Shown here: positions 19,001 through 26,737 of the stretch, piece after piece
How positions within the stretch are numbered: position 1 is the stretch's first letter
Layout of the letters: every line of letters begins with the position of its first letter
DNA from: Pseudomonadota bacterium
Lineage (GTDB): Bacteria; Pseudomonadota; Gammaproteobacteria; Burkholderiales; Burkholderiaceae_F
Assembly (NCBI GenBank): GCA_021842465.1
Contig: JAKBZN010000025.1
Location: 1 to 34,551, forward strand
DNA: 34,551 nucleotides
Reading direction: 5' to 3'
The notes under the pieces: generated by a model
Told to the model about the DNA's origin: nothing
What the model saw: only the letters and a program-made list of their open reading frames with translations
Databases searched by the model: none
Translations under genes and position numbers: made by a program

Positions 19001-19626
19001 CAGCAGGACACTCCCCATGCCCGCAGAACCCGCGCGTCGCCGACCCGGCATGCCGCCTCGGCCGACGGGCGACCCGATTCGTACGCGCGCAGCGACAGCG
19101 GAGAGCCGTCTTCCTGCGGCGCATCCCGAAGCGTTGGCGAATGGCCCCAGTCGACCAGCAGATCGATCACCCACTCGACCGCCTCGGCGACGCGCGCCCG
19201 CACGCAGGGCCGCAAGCTGCCGCCGAAATCCTCCAGTTCCTCCGGCTGCACCCCGAACAGCATCAGCCGTTCCGGCATCGCGCCGATGAGCGCCGCGGAT
19301 GCCAGCACCTCCTGGAAGCCGGTTTGATGCAGGCTCATCTTCTTGGCACCGAGAAAGCGCGGCACGTCGTCGTCTGCGACCACGCGAACGGTTCCCGGCG
19401 CCAGCCCGTAATCGACGGCGTCGAAGACGATCAGGCGCTTCGCGGACTGCACATGGGGAAGCAGGTAGAGGCCCTGGGTGCCGCCGTCGAGCACTCGAAC
19501 CGTCGGCGGCAGTTGCCAGCGCGCGGCCAAGGCCTCGACGCAGCGGACCCCGAAGCCTTCATCCGCCCAGAGGAGGTTTCCGATCCCCAGAATCAACACC
19601 TCGGCATGCGGATCGCCCGTCTCCAT
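19000..19626 (-). CDS. hoxM: Hydrogenase-specific endopeptidase HoxM/HupD
   Basis: This 208-residue protease removes the C-terminal peptide of the HoxG precursor once nickel is in place. The three nickel-sensing residues of the HybD family are E23 (WADEGFG), D69 (VFDAVDYG) and H100 (MSLHQTGF), each exactly seven residues later than in E. coli HybD. The start GIGN segment is also present. The ATG at 19626 is 4 nt after the hoxZ stop. The substrate should be the 15-residue tail of HoxG; HoxC lacks such a tail. Confidence 0.94.
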   Translation of the reverse strand: METGDPHAEVLILGIGNLLWADEGFGVRCVEALAARWQLPPTVRVLDGGTQGLYLLPHVQSAKRLIVFDAVDYGLAPGTVRVVADDDVPRFLGAKKMSLHQTGFQEVLASAALIGAMPERLMLFGVQPEELEDFGGSLRPCVRARVAEAVEWVIDLLVDWGHSPTLRDAPQEDGSPLSLRAYESGRPSAEAACRVGDARVLRAWGVSC

Positions 19627-19630
19627 GGCA

Positions 19631-20332
19631 TCAATCCCGGAACGTGCGCAGGCCGCTGAACATCGACCCGATCAGCGACTGCCGGCTCATGATGTCTTCG
19701 CGCACGCCGGCATAGACGTGCAGCATGACAAAGCAGACGATCCCCCACATTCCCAGGTGGTGCCAGCTATGCACCGCCTGGCTGCCGCCGAACAGCGGGA
19801 TGACCCACCCGAACAGATGGGACTGCCAGCTCGCCGCTCCCTCGCCCTCGCCATATAGCGCGAATCCGGTGCAGATCATGAACGTCGATCCAATCGTCAC
19901 GAACACGAACATGAAGAAGTGCGCGAGCGGGTTGTGGCCGATGAACTTCTTCGGCGTCTTTTCCAGGAACAGATACCAGCGCAGTTCGCCGATCATCTCC
20001 CGCCACCACGCCGCGCGCCACACCGGGAGAATGAAGAGCTGCCGGGCGTGCTCGTTGCCGACGAACGCCCAATAGACCCGGAAGAGAAAGCCGACGACGA
20101 AGATCTGCGCCGCCGCGAAATGGGCGAACCGGATGTACCCCATCTCGAAGTGCGCCGACGCCTCGCCGTGCAGGCTGGGCGGCGGGCTGGCGATGAGATA
20201 CCCGGTCACCGCCAGCACGGTGATGCACAGGGCGTTTACCCAGTGCCACAACCGGACCGGGGCCTCGTAGACCAGGATGGTGCGTCCCGATGCCGTGCGC
20301 GGATCGTCATCCGCCGAAACTGCCGTTGCCAT
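19631..20332 (-). CDS. hoxZ: Cytochrome b subunit HoxZ/HupC of the membrane-bound hydrogenase
   Basis: This 233-residue diheme cytochrome b anchors the hydrogenase to the periplasmic face of the inner membrane and passes electrons to quinone. Four or more hydrophobic helices carry the heme-ligand histidines in the usual places, including H30 (LWHWVN), H71 (FAHFAAAQ), H188/H191 (HSWHHLGMW) and H205 (MLHVYAG). The ATG at 20332 has a strong G-rich Shine-Dalgarno (AAGGGGGGAA). A 44-nt gap separates it from hoxG; I see no terminator or promoter in it. Confidence 0.94.
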   Translation of the reverse strand: MATAVSADDDPRTASGRTILVYEAPVRLWHWVNALCITVLAVTGYLIASPPPSLHGEASAHFEMGYIRFAHFAAAQIFVVGFLFRVYWAFVGNEHARQLFILPVWRAAWWREMIGELRWYLFLEKTPKKFIGHNPLAHFFMFVFVTIGSTFMICTGFALYGEGEGAASWQSHLFGWVIPLFGGSQAVHSWHHLGMWGIVCFVMLHVYAGVREDIMSRQSLIGSMFSGLRTFRD

Positions 20333-20376
20333 GGCGTTCCCCCCTTTTTTCCGTCGTCGCCGCGGTCCGCCCGAAC

Positions 20377-22176
20377 TCAACGCACCCGGATTTCGGACAT
20401 CGACTGGCCGTCCGGACTCATGACGTGGGTCGAGCAGGCGAGGCACGGATCGAAGCTGTGCAGGGTGCGCAGGATCTCCAGCGGCTGATCGGCCTTCGCC
20501 AGCGGCGTATTCAATAGCGCCGCCTCGAATGCGCCGATCTGTCCCTTCGGGTCGCGCGGTCCGCCGTTCCAGGTCGTCGGAACGACGCACTGGTAGTTTT
20601 CGATCCGTTCCTCGCGGATGTGCACCCAGTGCCCCAGGGCGCCGCGCGGCGCTTCGGTGAAGCCGGCGCCTTTGCACACCTTGGGCCAGGTTGCCGGATC
20701 CCACTTCTCGTCATTGGCCGTCGCCGTGTCGCCGTTCTTCAGGCTGGTCATCAGCTTGTCGAACTCCTGGATCAGCAGATTGGAACAGTAGAGGCTCTCG
20801 ATGCCCCGCGCGGCGGTGCGGCCCAGCGTCGAGAACAACGCCGAAACCGGCAGCTCGAGCCTTGAAAGCACCGAGTCGACCGTATCCTTGACGAAGGGAT
20901 ATCGCTTCGGCTGCAGGTAGGCGAGCACCATGCGCGACAGCGGACCGACCTCCATCGCGTGACCCCGCCAGCGGGGCGCCTTGATCCACGAGTACTTGGC
21001 GCTTTCGTCGACTTGTTCGATTCGCGTGCGGGTGCCGCGGAAGTTGGGCCCCTCCGGCGCGTAGTGTGGCTCGGTGATGCCATCGAAGGGGTGCAGGCCC
21101 ATGGTCTCGTCGGGGTACGTGTACCAGGAGTGGACGACGTATTCCTGGATCTGCTGCGGGTCCTTGAGGTCGACCTCGTGGATCTCGTCGAGCTTGCCAC
21201 CGACCACCGCGCCGCGCGGCAGCAGGAGATTCCCGGGAGAATAGTCGTTGGCGCGAGCCGGGATGTCACCGTAGGAAAGGAAGCTGTTGCCGGCAAGCCC
21301 GCCGCCATAGCGCCAGTCCTTGTAGTACGACGCGATCGCGATCAGATCCGGGATGTAGACCTTGGCGGTGAACTCGTGCGCGCGCTGGATGATGTCGTGG
21401 ACGAGGTTCAGGCGTTCGATATTGACGGCCCCCACCGCCCCCGACTCGTCGAGGTTGATCGCACACGGCACACCACCGACCAGCCAGTTCGGATGCGGGT
21501 TCTTGCCTCCGAAGACCGTATGGATCTTGACGATCTCGCGCTGGAAATCGAGCGCCTCCAGGTAGTGCGTCACCGCCATGAGGTTGGCTTCCGGCGGCAG
21601 CTTGTAGGCCGGGCTGCCCCAGTAGGCGTTCGAGAACGGACCCAGTTGACCGCTTTCAACGAACTTCTTCAAGCGATTCTGCACGTCGCGGAAATACCCG
21701 GGCGAGGACATCGGCCAATCGGAGATACTCTGCGCAAGTTCCGAGGTCCGCTTGGGATCGGCCGACAGGGCGGAAACCACGTCGACCCAATCGAGCGCAT
21801 GCAGATGATAGAAGTGCACCAGATGATCGTGCACGTACAGCGTGAGCTGCATGATGTTGCGGATGGTGTTGGCGTTCTCCGGAATCCGGATCGCCAACGC
21901 ATCCTCGACCGCCCGCACCGAGGTCAGCGCGTGGGTCCCGGTGCACACGCCGCAGATCCGTTCGGTGAACGCCCAGGCGTCGCGCGGGTCCCGTCCCTTC
22001 AGGATCACCTCGATGCCACGCCACATCGTGCCGGTCGACACGGCATTGCGAATGACGTTGTCGTGATCGAGATTCACCTCGACGCGCAGATGCCCCTCGA
22101 TCCGGCATACGGGATCGACGACCACGCGCTTGCCGGAGTTGTCGAGACGGAACCCCTGGGTTTCATAAGCGCCCAT
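20377..22176 (-). CDS. hoxG: Membrane-bound [NiFe] hydrogenase large subunit HoxG/HupL
   Basis: This 599-residue precursor binds the NiFe site that splits H2. The ligands are C75 and C78 in RICGVC and C578 and C581 in DPCLACSTH. The 15-residue tail after His584 ([15 protein letters not shown]) is the peptide removed by HoxM. The N-terminal RIEGH motif is present. The protein has no export signal and travels with HoxK through the Tat system. I chose ATG at 22176, with GGAGG 9-10 nt upstream and 2 nt after the hoxK stop, over a TTG at 22182 that would overlap hoxK. Confidence 0.97.
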   Translation of the reverse strand: MGAYETQGFRLDNSGKRVVVDPVCRIEGHLRVEVNLDHDNVIRNAVSTGTMWRGIEVILKGRDPRDAWAFTERICGVCTGTHALTSVRAVEDALAIRIPENANTIRNIMQLTLYVHDHLVHFYHLHALDWVDVVSALSADPKRTSELAQSISDWPMSSPGYFRDVQNRLKKFVESGQLGPFSNAYWGSPAYKLPPEANLMAVTHYLEALDFQREIVKIHTVFGGKNPHPNWLVGGVPCAINLDESGAVGAVNIERLNLVHDIIQRAHEFTAKVYIPDLIAIASYYKDWRYGGGLAGNSFLSYGDIPARANDYSPGNLLLPRGAVVGGKLDEIHEVDLKDPQQIQEYVVHSWYTYPDETMGLHPFDGITEPHYAPEGPNFRGTRTRIEQVDESAKYSWIKAPRWRGHAMEVGPLSRMVLAYLQPKRYPFVKDTVDSVLSRLELPVSALFSTLGRTAARGIESLYCSNLLIQEFDKLMTSLKNGDTATANDEKWDPATWPKVCKGAGFTEAPRGALGHWVHIREERIENYQCVVPTTWNGGPRDPKGQIGAFEAALLNTPLAKADQPLEILRTLHSFDPCLACSTHVMSPDGQSMSEIRVR

Positions 22177-22178
22177 GT

Positions 22179-23282
22179 TCAATTTCCTCCCCGCTGCCCA
22201 TCATCCCGCCCGGCGGAACCGCCGGACTTCCCGGCGATCCGCCGGCCCGCGGAAACCGCCGCATGCACCGCAACGACCGCCCCGGTCACCCCGGCCGCCG
22301 TTTCGCCGACCTTGTCCGCGTTGGCCTCGACACCGAACTGATGGATGTTGGTGACCCGGTTGTAGAAGCCGCCCTTGTCCCAGAAATCCTCCTCCGAGCA
22401 GCCAAGACAGGGGTGCCCCGATTGGATCGGGAACGAGACCCCGCCGTTCCAGCGCACGGTCGAACACGCGTTGTAGGTCGTCGGTCCTTTACATCCCATC
22501 TTGTACAGACAGTAGCCCTGGCGAGCGCCCTCGTCGTCCCACGCTTCGACGAACTCGCCGGCATCGAAATGGCCCCGCCGATAACATTTGTCGTGGATCC
22601 GCTGACCGTAGAACATCTTGGGTCGTCCCTGACGGTCGAGTTCCGGAAAGCGGTCGAAGGTCAGCAGATACGAGACGACCCCGGTCATGACCTCGGCGAT
22701 CGGCGGGCAGCCCGGCACCTTGATGAGCGGCTTGTCGAAGATCACTTTGTCGACCGGCGTCGCCCGGGTCGGGTTGGGCTTGGCCGCCTGCACGCAGCCC
22801 CACGATGCGCAGGTTCCCCAGGTGATGACCGCCTTGGCGTCGGCGCAGGTTTCGCGCAGCACCTCGACGAAGGGACGCCCGCCGACGATGCAGTACATGC
22901 CGTCCTCGTTGAGCGGCGGGTTTCCCTCCACCGCCACGATGTAATTGCCTTTGTACTTCTGCTTGATGTCGGTGATGATCGCTTCGGCCTGGTGCCCGGC
23001 GGCCGCCATCAACGTGTCGTCGTAATCGAGCGAGAGCATCGACAGCACGACGTCCTTGACCAGCGGGTGGGCGGAACGAATGAACGATTCCGAACAGCAC
23101 GTGCACTCGAGGCCGTGCAGCCACAGCACCGGGGTGCGGGGTTTGGTCTCCATCGCGTGCGCGAGGAGGGGCACGAACTCCGCCCCCAGGCCCATCGATG
23201 CCGCCGTCAGCGAACAGAATTTCAGAAAGCTGCGGCGGCTGATTCCCTGCCGCCGCAGCACCTCGTAAAAGGTTTCGGCCAT
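22179..23282 (-). CDS. hoxK: Membrane-bound [NiFe] hydrogenase small subunit HoxK/HupS, O2-tolerant type
   Basis: This 367-residue precursor carries the three iron-sulfur clusters of the uptake hydrogenase. A Tat signal with SRRSFLKF ends at AHA (residue 43). In mature numbering six cysteines surround the proximal cluster: C17, C19 and C20 (LECTCCSES), C115 and C120 (GTCASWGC) and C149 (VPGC). The two supernumerary ones, C19 and C120, define the [4Fe-3S] cluster of O2-tolerant group 1d enzymes. Later motifs [21 protein letters not shown] and HPCLGCSE bind the other clusters, and a C-terminal Ala/Val-rich helix (about 325-350) anchors the protein beside HoxZ. The ATG at 23282 has GGGGGAG upstream. 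It is the first gene of the hydrogenase locus, behind a candidate sigma-54 promoter. Confidence 0.97.
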   Translation of the reverse strand: MAETFYEVLRRQGISRRSFLKFCSLTAASMGLGAEFVPLLAHAMETKPRTPVLWLHGLECTCCSESFIRSAHPLVKDVVLSMLSLDYDDTLMAAAGHQAEAIITDIKQKYKGNYIVAVEGNPPLNEDGMYCIVGGRPFVEVLRETCADAKAVITWGTCASWGCVQAAKPNPTRATPVDKVIFDKPLIKVPGCPPIAEVMTGVVSYLLTFDRFPELDRQGRPKMFYGQRIHDKCYRRGHFDAGEFVEAWDDEGARQGYCLYKMGCKGPTTYNACSTVRWNGGVSFPIQSGHPCLGCSEEDFWDKGGFYNRVTNIHQFGVEANADKVGETAAGVTGAVVAVHAAVSAGRRIAGKSGGSAGRDDGQRGGN

Positions 23283-23344
23283 CGCTGATCTCCCCCGTCG
23301 ATTCCATCCCGGTCCGGCGATGCCGGCGGGCTGGAAGAAGGAGT

Positions 23345-23360
23345 ATCAAGACCCGTGCCA
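23345..23360 (-). promoter_or_regulatory. Candidate sigma-54 promoter of the hydrogenase locus
   Basis: On the minus strand the segment reads TGGCACG-GGTC-TTGAT. The -24 half is a perfect consensus and TTG of the -12 half is present, but the expected C of the -12 GC is A. The distance to the hoxK ATG at 23282 would give a leader of about 50 nt. An IHF consensus lies just upstream and HoxA is encoded in the same locus, so the location is convincing even though the -12 element is imperfect. Confidence 0.5.
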
Positions 23361-23390
23361 ATGCTTCTGCGGAGTGCAGGACTCACCGGA

Positions 23391-23403
23391 AATCAAGGGG
23401 TTG
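23391..23403 (+). promoter_or_regulatory. IHF consensus site upstream of hoxK
   Basis: AATCAAGGGGTTG matches the IHF consensus WATCAANNNNTTR at every fixed position. It lies about 55-68 bp upstream of the predicted hoxK transcript start, between the sigma-54 box and the upstream palindrome. This is where IHF bends DNA to bring an enhancer-bound activator to the polymerase, as reported for rhizobial and Rhodobacter hup promoters. Confidence 0.5.
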
Positions 23404-23469
23404 GGTGCTCCAACCTGGCACACGGAAATCGACGACCTGCAATTTCGCCAACCGGAGATTCCACGGCAT

Positions 23470-23486
23470 TGGAAAGCAGCTTTCCA
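23470..23486. promoter_or_regulatory. 17-bp palindrome, operator or end-of-gene hairpin
   Basis: TGGAAAGC-A-GCTTTCCA is a perfect inverted repeat, extended by GGCAT and ATGCC outside it with one extra base. It contains TTG-GAAAG-CAG, one mismatch from the TTG-N5-CAA site I recall for HupR of Rhodobacter capsulatus, and lies near -140 from the predicted hoxK start. It also falls 14 nt past the stop of the HD-GYP gene, so it could instead be a hairpin ending that transcript, though no T-tract follows. A second inverted repeat, CATCGG with CCGATG (23493-23511), spans the stop codon. Confidence 0.4.
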
Positions 23487-23500
23487 GATGCCCATCGGCC

Positions 23501-24769
23501 TTACACCGATGTCGATTCCCAGATCATGGCGATCCATTCGCCGATGCGGCTCGACGGCGGCTGCGGCCAGCGCTCCGAGACTTCGTATGCGATCTGGCGC
23601 AGATGCCAACGCGCCTCGCGCGCCAGCGCGGCGATCTCCCAATGCAGTTCCGGCTCTTCCTGCGCGGCCTGGACTGCCGCGTGGGGGTCGTCCACGCCGG
23701 CATCGGCGAGCCATCGGCACAACCGGTCGATCCGCGCATCGATGTATGCCGTGGCGGCATCCTGGTCGTCCTCTTGCATGGAATCGGAAATCTCCTTCCA
23801 GGCATCGATTCGGGCGACCACGGCATCGAAGGCGATATTGCCGGCCGCCGCGGCGGCCTCCCCGGGCGCCGTCCTCGGCAAAGCGGCCAGCAGCGCATCG
23901 CACAATCCGCCGTCGAAACTGCGCCGGTTGAAACGCAGCAATGGCGCGAGCAGGCCGCAGGCCTCCTCCGGATGGCGCTCGACAACGCCGGTCACGACTT
24001 CGGCCAATGCCAGGGCGCGCCCCAGTCTGCCGATCGCCTCCCCGTGCAACGCCCTCGGATACCCGCTGCCGTCGATCCGCTCGTGATGCTCGGCGATCGC
24101 CGACGCCACCGCGGGGCTGAGCAGCGGCTCGCGCTGGGCGATCAGTTGCGCCATCAGCGGATGGGCGAGCAGCGCCCGTCGCGCGGTCGGATCGAGCGGC
24201 TTCCCTGCCTCGTAATACTCCGGGTTGACGTGCATCATGCCGATGTCGTGGAGCAGTCCGGCCGTGACCAGCAGTTGCAGATCCCGATCGGGAAGCCGTC
24301 CTCCCAGTCCGATGAACGCCGCCACGAACGTGCAGCGCAGCGAATGTTCGTAGAGGTCGGTCGCCGTTTCCCGGGCAACCGCGAGCCGGATCGCGATCGC
24401 CGGCGGCAGCGGACAATTTTCCCAGGCCGACCACAGTCTGGCGGAGCCGGCCCCCAGACCGGCCTCCAGGTAGGCCAGCAGCGGAACCGCGGCCACCAGT
24501 TCACGCGCGCGGGCCGCCAGGTCCTTGGGACGAATCGCGTCATCGCTCGCCACGCAGCGGTCGAGCGGCTCCGCAAGCTTGTGGCCGAACAGCCGACCGA
24601 GAATCCGGGTGTCGATCCGGGCGCCGGCGTCGAGCAGCTTGATGCCGTTCGTGGAGTAGATCGGCTGCGCCACCACCAGCGATCGTTTGTCACCAAACGA
24701 TGCAGCCGCTTCAAGATATCGATCGTCGTCGAGCAAATCGGCGGAAACCGATTCAGGGGCATCCAGCAT
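23501..24769 (-). CDS. HD-GYP domain protein, probable c-di-GMP phosphodiesterase or sensor
   Basis: This 422-residue protein carries an HD-GYP domain in its middle (about residues 135-290): H142, H174-D175 in LLHDIGMMH, H203, H228-H229-E230 and DGSGYP (233-238). Active members of the family hydrolyse cyclic di-GMP. The usual HDIGK lysine is Met178 here, so substrate handling may differ. No receiver, PAS or membrane segment is visible; the N-terminal 100 residues resemble the short leader of stand-alone HD-GYP proteins, and the C-terminal 130 residues are helical with no motif I know. The ATG at 24769 lacks a clear Shine-Dalgarno. It sits 48 nt after the ABC transporter genes and 218 nt before hoxK, on the same strand as both. 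Confidence 0.85.
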   Translation of the reverse strand: MLDAPESVSADLLDDDRYLEAAASFGDKRSLVVAQPIYSTNGIKLLDAGARIDTRILGRLFGHKLAEPLDRCVASDDAIRPKDLAARARELVAAVPLLAYLEAGLGAGSARLWSAWENCPLPPAIAIRLAVARETATDLYEHSLRCTFVAAFIGLGGRLPDRDLQLLVTAGLLHDIGMMHVNPEYYEAGKPLDPTARRALLAHPLMAQLIAQREPLLSPAVASAIAEHHERIDGSGYPRALHGEAIGRLGRALALAEVVTGVVERHPEEACGLLAPLLRFNRRSFDGGLCDALLAALPRTAPGEAAAAAGNIAFDAVVARIDAWKEISDSMQEDDQDAATAYIDARIDRLCRWLADAGVDDPHAAVQAAQEEPELHWEIAALAREARWHLRQIAYEVSERWPQPPSSRIGEWIAMIWESTSV

Positions 24770-24817
24770 CGATACTTGTTCTTGTTACGAAAGTACGTTG
24801 GGCGATGACTCGCCGGA

Positions 24818-26734
24818 TCAAAACGGCCTTCGAACCCGAGGTACGGAAGCCAATAGACGCCGAGTGTACGGATCCTGCGGGTGTTCGATCAACTCCCGCG
24901 CTGGACCGGTTTCGACGATTCGACCCGCGGTCATCACCGCCACCTCGTCGGCGAGGTACTCCACGACGCCGAAATTGTGGGTGATGAACAGATAGGCGAT
25001 TCCCCGCTCCTGCTGCAGGCGGCGCAGCAAATTGAGGATCTGCGCCTGCACCGAAACGTCGAGCGCCGACGTCGGCTCGTCGCAGATGATGAGCCGGGGC
25101 TCCACCGCCAACGCCCGCGCGATCGCGATGCGCTGGCGCTGGCCACCGGAGAATTCGTGCGGGTAGCGAAATCGGGCATCGGGCCGCAGGCCGACGATCT
25201 CCATCAACGCCTCGGTGCGAGCGCGACGCTCGCCCGCATCGATCTCGGGTCGCAGCGCCAGCAGGCCTTCCTCGAGGATCTCCGCGACGCGCATTCGCGG
25301 ATTGAGCGATGCGTGCGGGTCCTGGAACACGATCTGGAGGTCGCGCCGGGCGCGGCGCAATGCGTCGGCGGTCATCGTGCCAAGGTCTTCGCCATCGAGC
25401 AGCGCCTGGCCGCCGATCTGTGCCTTGCCCCGGAGCAGTTGCAGGATCGCCTTGCCGGTGGTGGTCTTGCCGCAACCGGACTCGCCGACCAGTGCCAGCG
25501 TGCGGCCCGCTTCGAGACGGAACGAAATTCCGTCCACCGCCTTGGCGACGCCGTGGGTGGTGCGCCAGCGGCCGGTCGTGCGAATGGGGAAGTGGACGCG
25601 ATAGTCCACGACTTGCAGGAGCGGAGTGATGTTGCGATGGTCTGCGCCCTCACCCTCTCCCGCCACGCGGGAGAGGGCCGGGGTGAGGGTGATTGCGGAG
25701 CCAACCTGCACCCGCGCGTCCCCGTCGTCCGATCGGGCGATCGGCATGTCCCACCGCGCTGCGCCGGAGAACTGTGCGTGGGCACGATAGAGCACGCAGC
25801 GCACTTCATGCCCCTCTTCGACGCGGATCAGTTCCGGCTCCCCCATCCGGCACTCGGGTCGGACTGCGAAACACCGGTCCGCGAAACGACAGGCCTGGAA
25901 CGGACGGTCGAGCGGCGGGACCGTTCCGGGAATGGCCTCCAGCGCATGGCCGCGCTTGGCCATGTCGGGCAAGGCGCCGAACAACCCGCGCGCATAGGGG
26001 TGCAGCGGCCGCGAAAAGAACGCCGACGCGGCCGCCGTTTCGACCACCTGGCCGGCGTACATCAGCGCGACGCGGTGCGCCATCTGCGAAACGATCGCCA
26101 GATCGTGGGTGATGAGCAGCAGCGCCATGCCGTTTTCGGCCTGCAGCTCGCGCAACAGGTCGAGAATCTGCGCCTGGATGGTGACGTCCAGCGCGGTGGT
26201 CGGTTCGTCGGCAATCAGCAGTTCCGGTTCCGCGGCGAGCGCAACCGCAATCATCACGCGCTGTTTCTGGCCACCCGAGAGTTCGAACGGATAGCCATGG
26301 AAGCGGCGTTCCGGCTCGGGAACGCCGACCCGTCGCAACCAGTCCACCGCACGTTCGCGTGCCGCTGCGCCGCGCAGCGGCGTATGGCGTTCGATCGTTT
26401 CCACCACCTGGGCGCCGACGGTCATCACCGGATCGAGGCTGGTCGCCGGTTCCTGGAATACGATGCCGACCCGCCGCCCGCGCAGGTCGCGCATGTGCGC
26501 TTCCGGCATGGGGACGATGTCGGCGCCGTCGAGTTCGATCGCGCCCCCGCCCACCCGGGCGTTGTCGGGCAGCAGGCGCATCACCGAGAGCGCGGTCACC
26601 GATTTTCCGCAACCCGATTCGCCGACGAGCGCGAACGTCTCCCCCTTGGCGATCGCAAACGTCGCACCATCGACGGCGACGACGACCGCCGTTCCGGTGG
26701 CGATTTCGGTGCGCAGGCCGGTTACGCGCAGCAT
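24818..26734 (-). CDS. Oligopeptide-type ABC transporter, fused tandem ATPase
   Basis: This 638-residue protein holds two complete ABC ATPases in one chain, like DppD and DppF fused or like E. coli YejF (529). The first has GESGCGKS (38-45), LSGGQKQR and LLIADEPTT, then the oligopeptide-transporter C-terminal motif with cysteines ([14 protein letters not shown]). The second has [17 protein letters not shown] and LIICDEPTS. The linker between them contains an in-frame palindromic DNA repeat that encodes [14 protein letters not shown] (about residues 349-363), which partly explains the extra length. GGAGG lies 6 nt before the ATG at 26734, and the permease gene ends 3 nt upstream. It powers uptake by the two permeases encoded just before it. 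Substrate is inferred as peptides. Confidence 0.92.
   Translation of the reverse strand: MLRVTGLRTEIATGTAVVVAVDGATFAIAKGETFALVGESGCGKSVTALSVMRLLPDNARVGGGAIELDGADIVPMPEAHMRDLRGRRVGIVFQEPATSLDPVMTVGAQVVETIERHTPLRGAAARERAVDWLRRVGVPEPERRFHGYPFELSGGQKQRVMIAVALAAEPELLIADEPTTALDVTIQAQILDLLRELQAENGMALLLITHDLAIVSQMAHRVALMYAGQVVETAAASAFFSRPLHPYARGLFGALPDMAKRGHALEAIPGTVPPLDRPFQACRFADRCFAVRPECRMGEPELIRVEEGHEVRCVLYRAHAQFSGAARWDMPIARSDDGDARVQVGSAITLTPALSRVAGEGEGADHRNITPLLQVVDYRVHFPIRTTGRWRTTHGVAKAVDGISFRLEAGRTLALVGESGCGKTTTGKAILQLLRGKAQIGGQALLDGEDLGTMTADALRRARRDLQIVFQDPHASLNPRMRVAEILEEGLLALRPEIDAGERRARTEALMEIVGLRPDARFRYPHEFSGGQRQRIAIARALAVEPRLIICDEPTSALDVSVQAQILNLLRRLQQERGIAYLFITHNFGVVEYLADEVAVMTAGRIVETGPARELIEHPQDPYTRRLLASVPRVRRPF
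25647..25689. repeat. Palindromic repeat element inside the ABC ATPase gene
   Basis: A 43-bp imperfect palindrome: outer arms CCCTCACCC (25647-25655) and GGGTGAGGG (25681-25689), inner arms 25653-25663 and 25667-25677 around a CAC loop, with a short CCG bulge. Elements that begin with CCCTCACCC and translate as LTPALSR-like peptides are common dispersed repeats in GC-rich proteobacteria, usually between genes. Here the element is in frame within a coding linker. I found no second copy in this window. Confidence 0.75.
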
Positions 26735-26737
26735 CCG

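Noticed and set aside
20333..20376. Possible regulatory element between hoxG and hoxZ
   Set aside because: The 44 nt contain only a C/T-rich run that is the complement of the hoxZ Shine-Dalgarno; no hairpin or promoter box is evident.
22177..22182. TTG start of hoxG overlapping hoxK
   Set aside because: The ATG at 22176 is two codons later, better placed from GGAGG, and needs no rare start codon.
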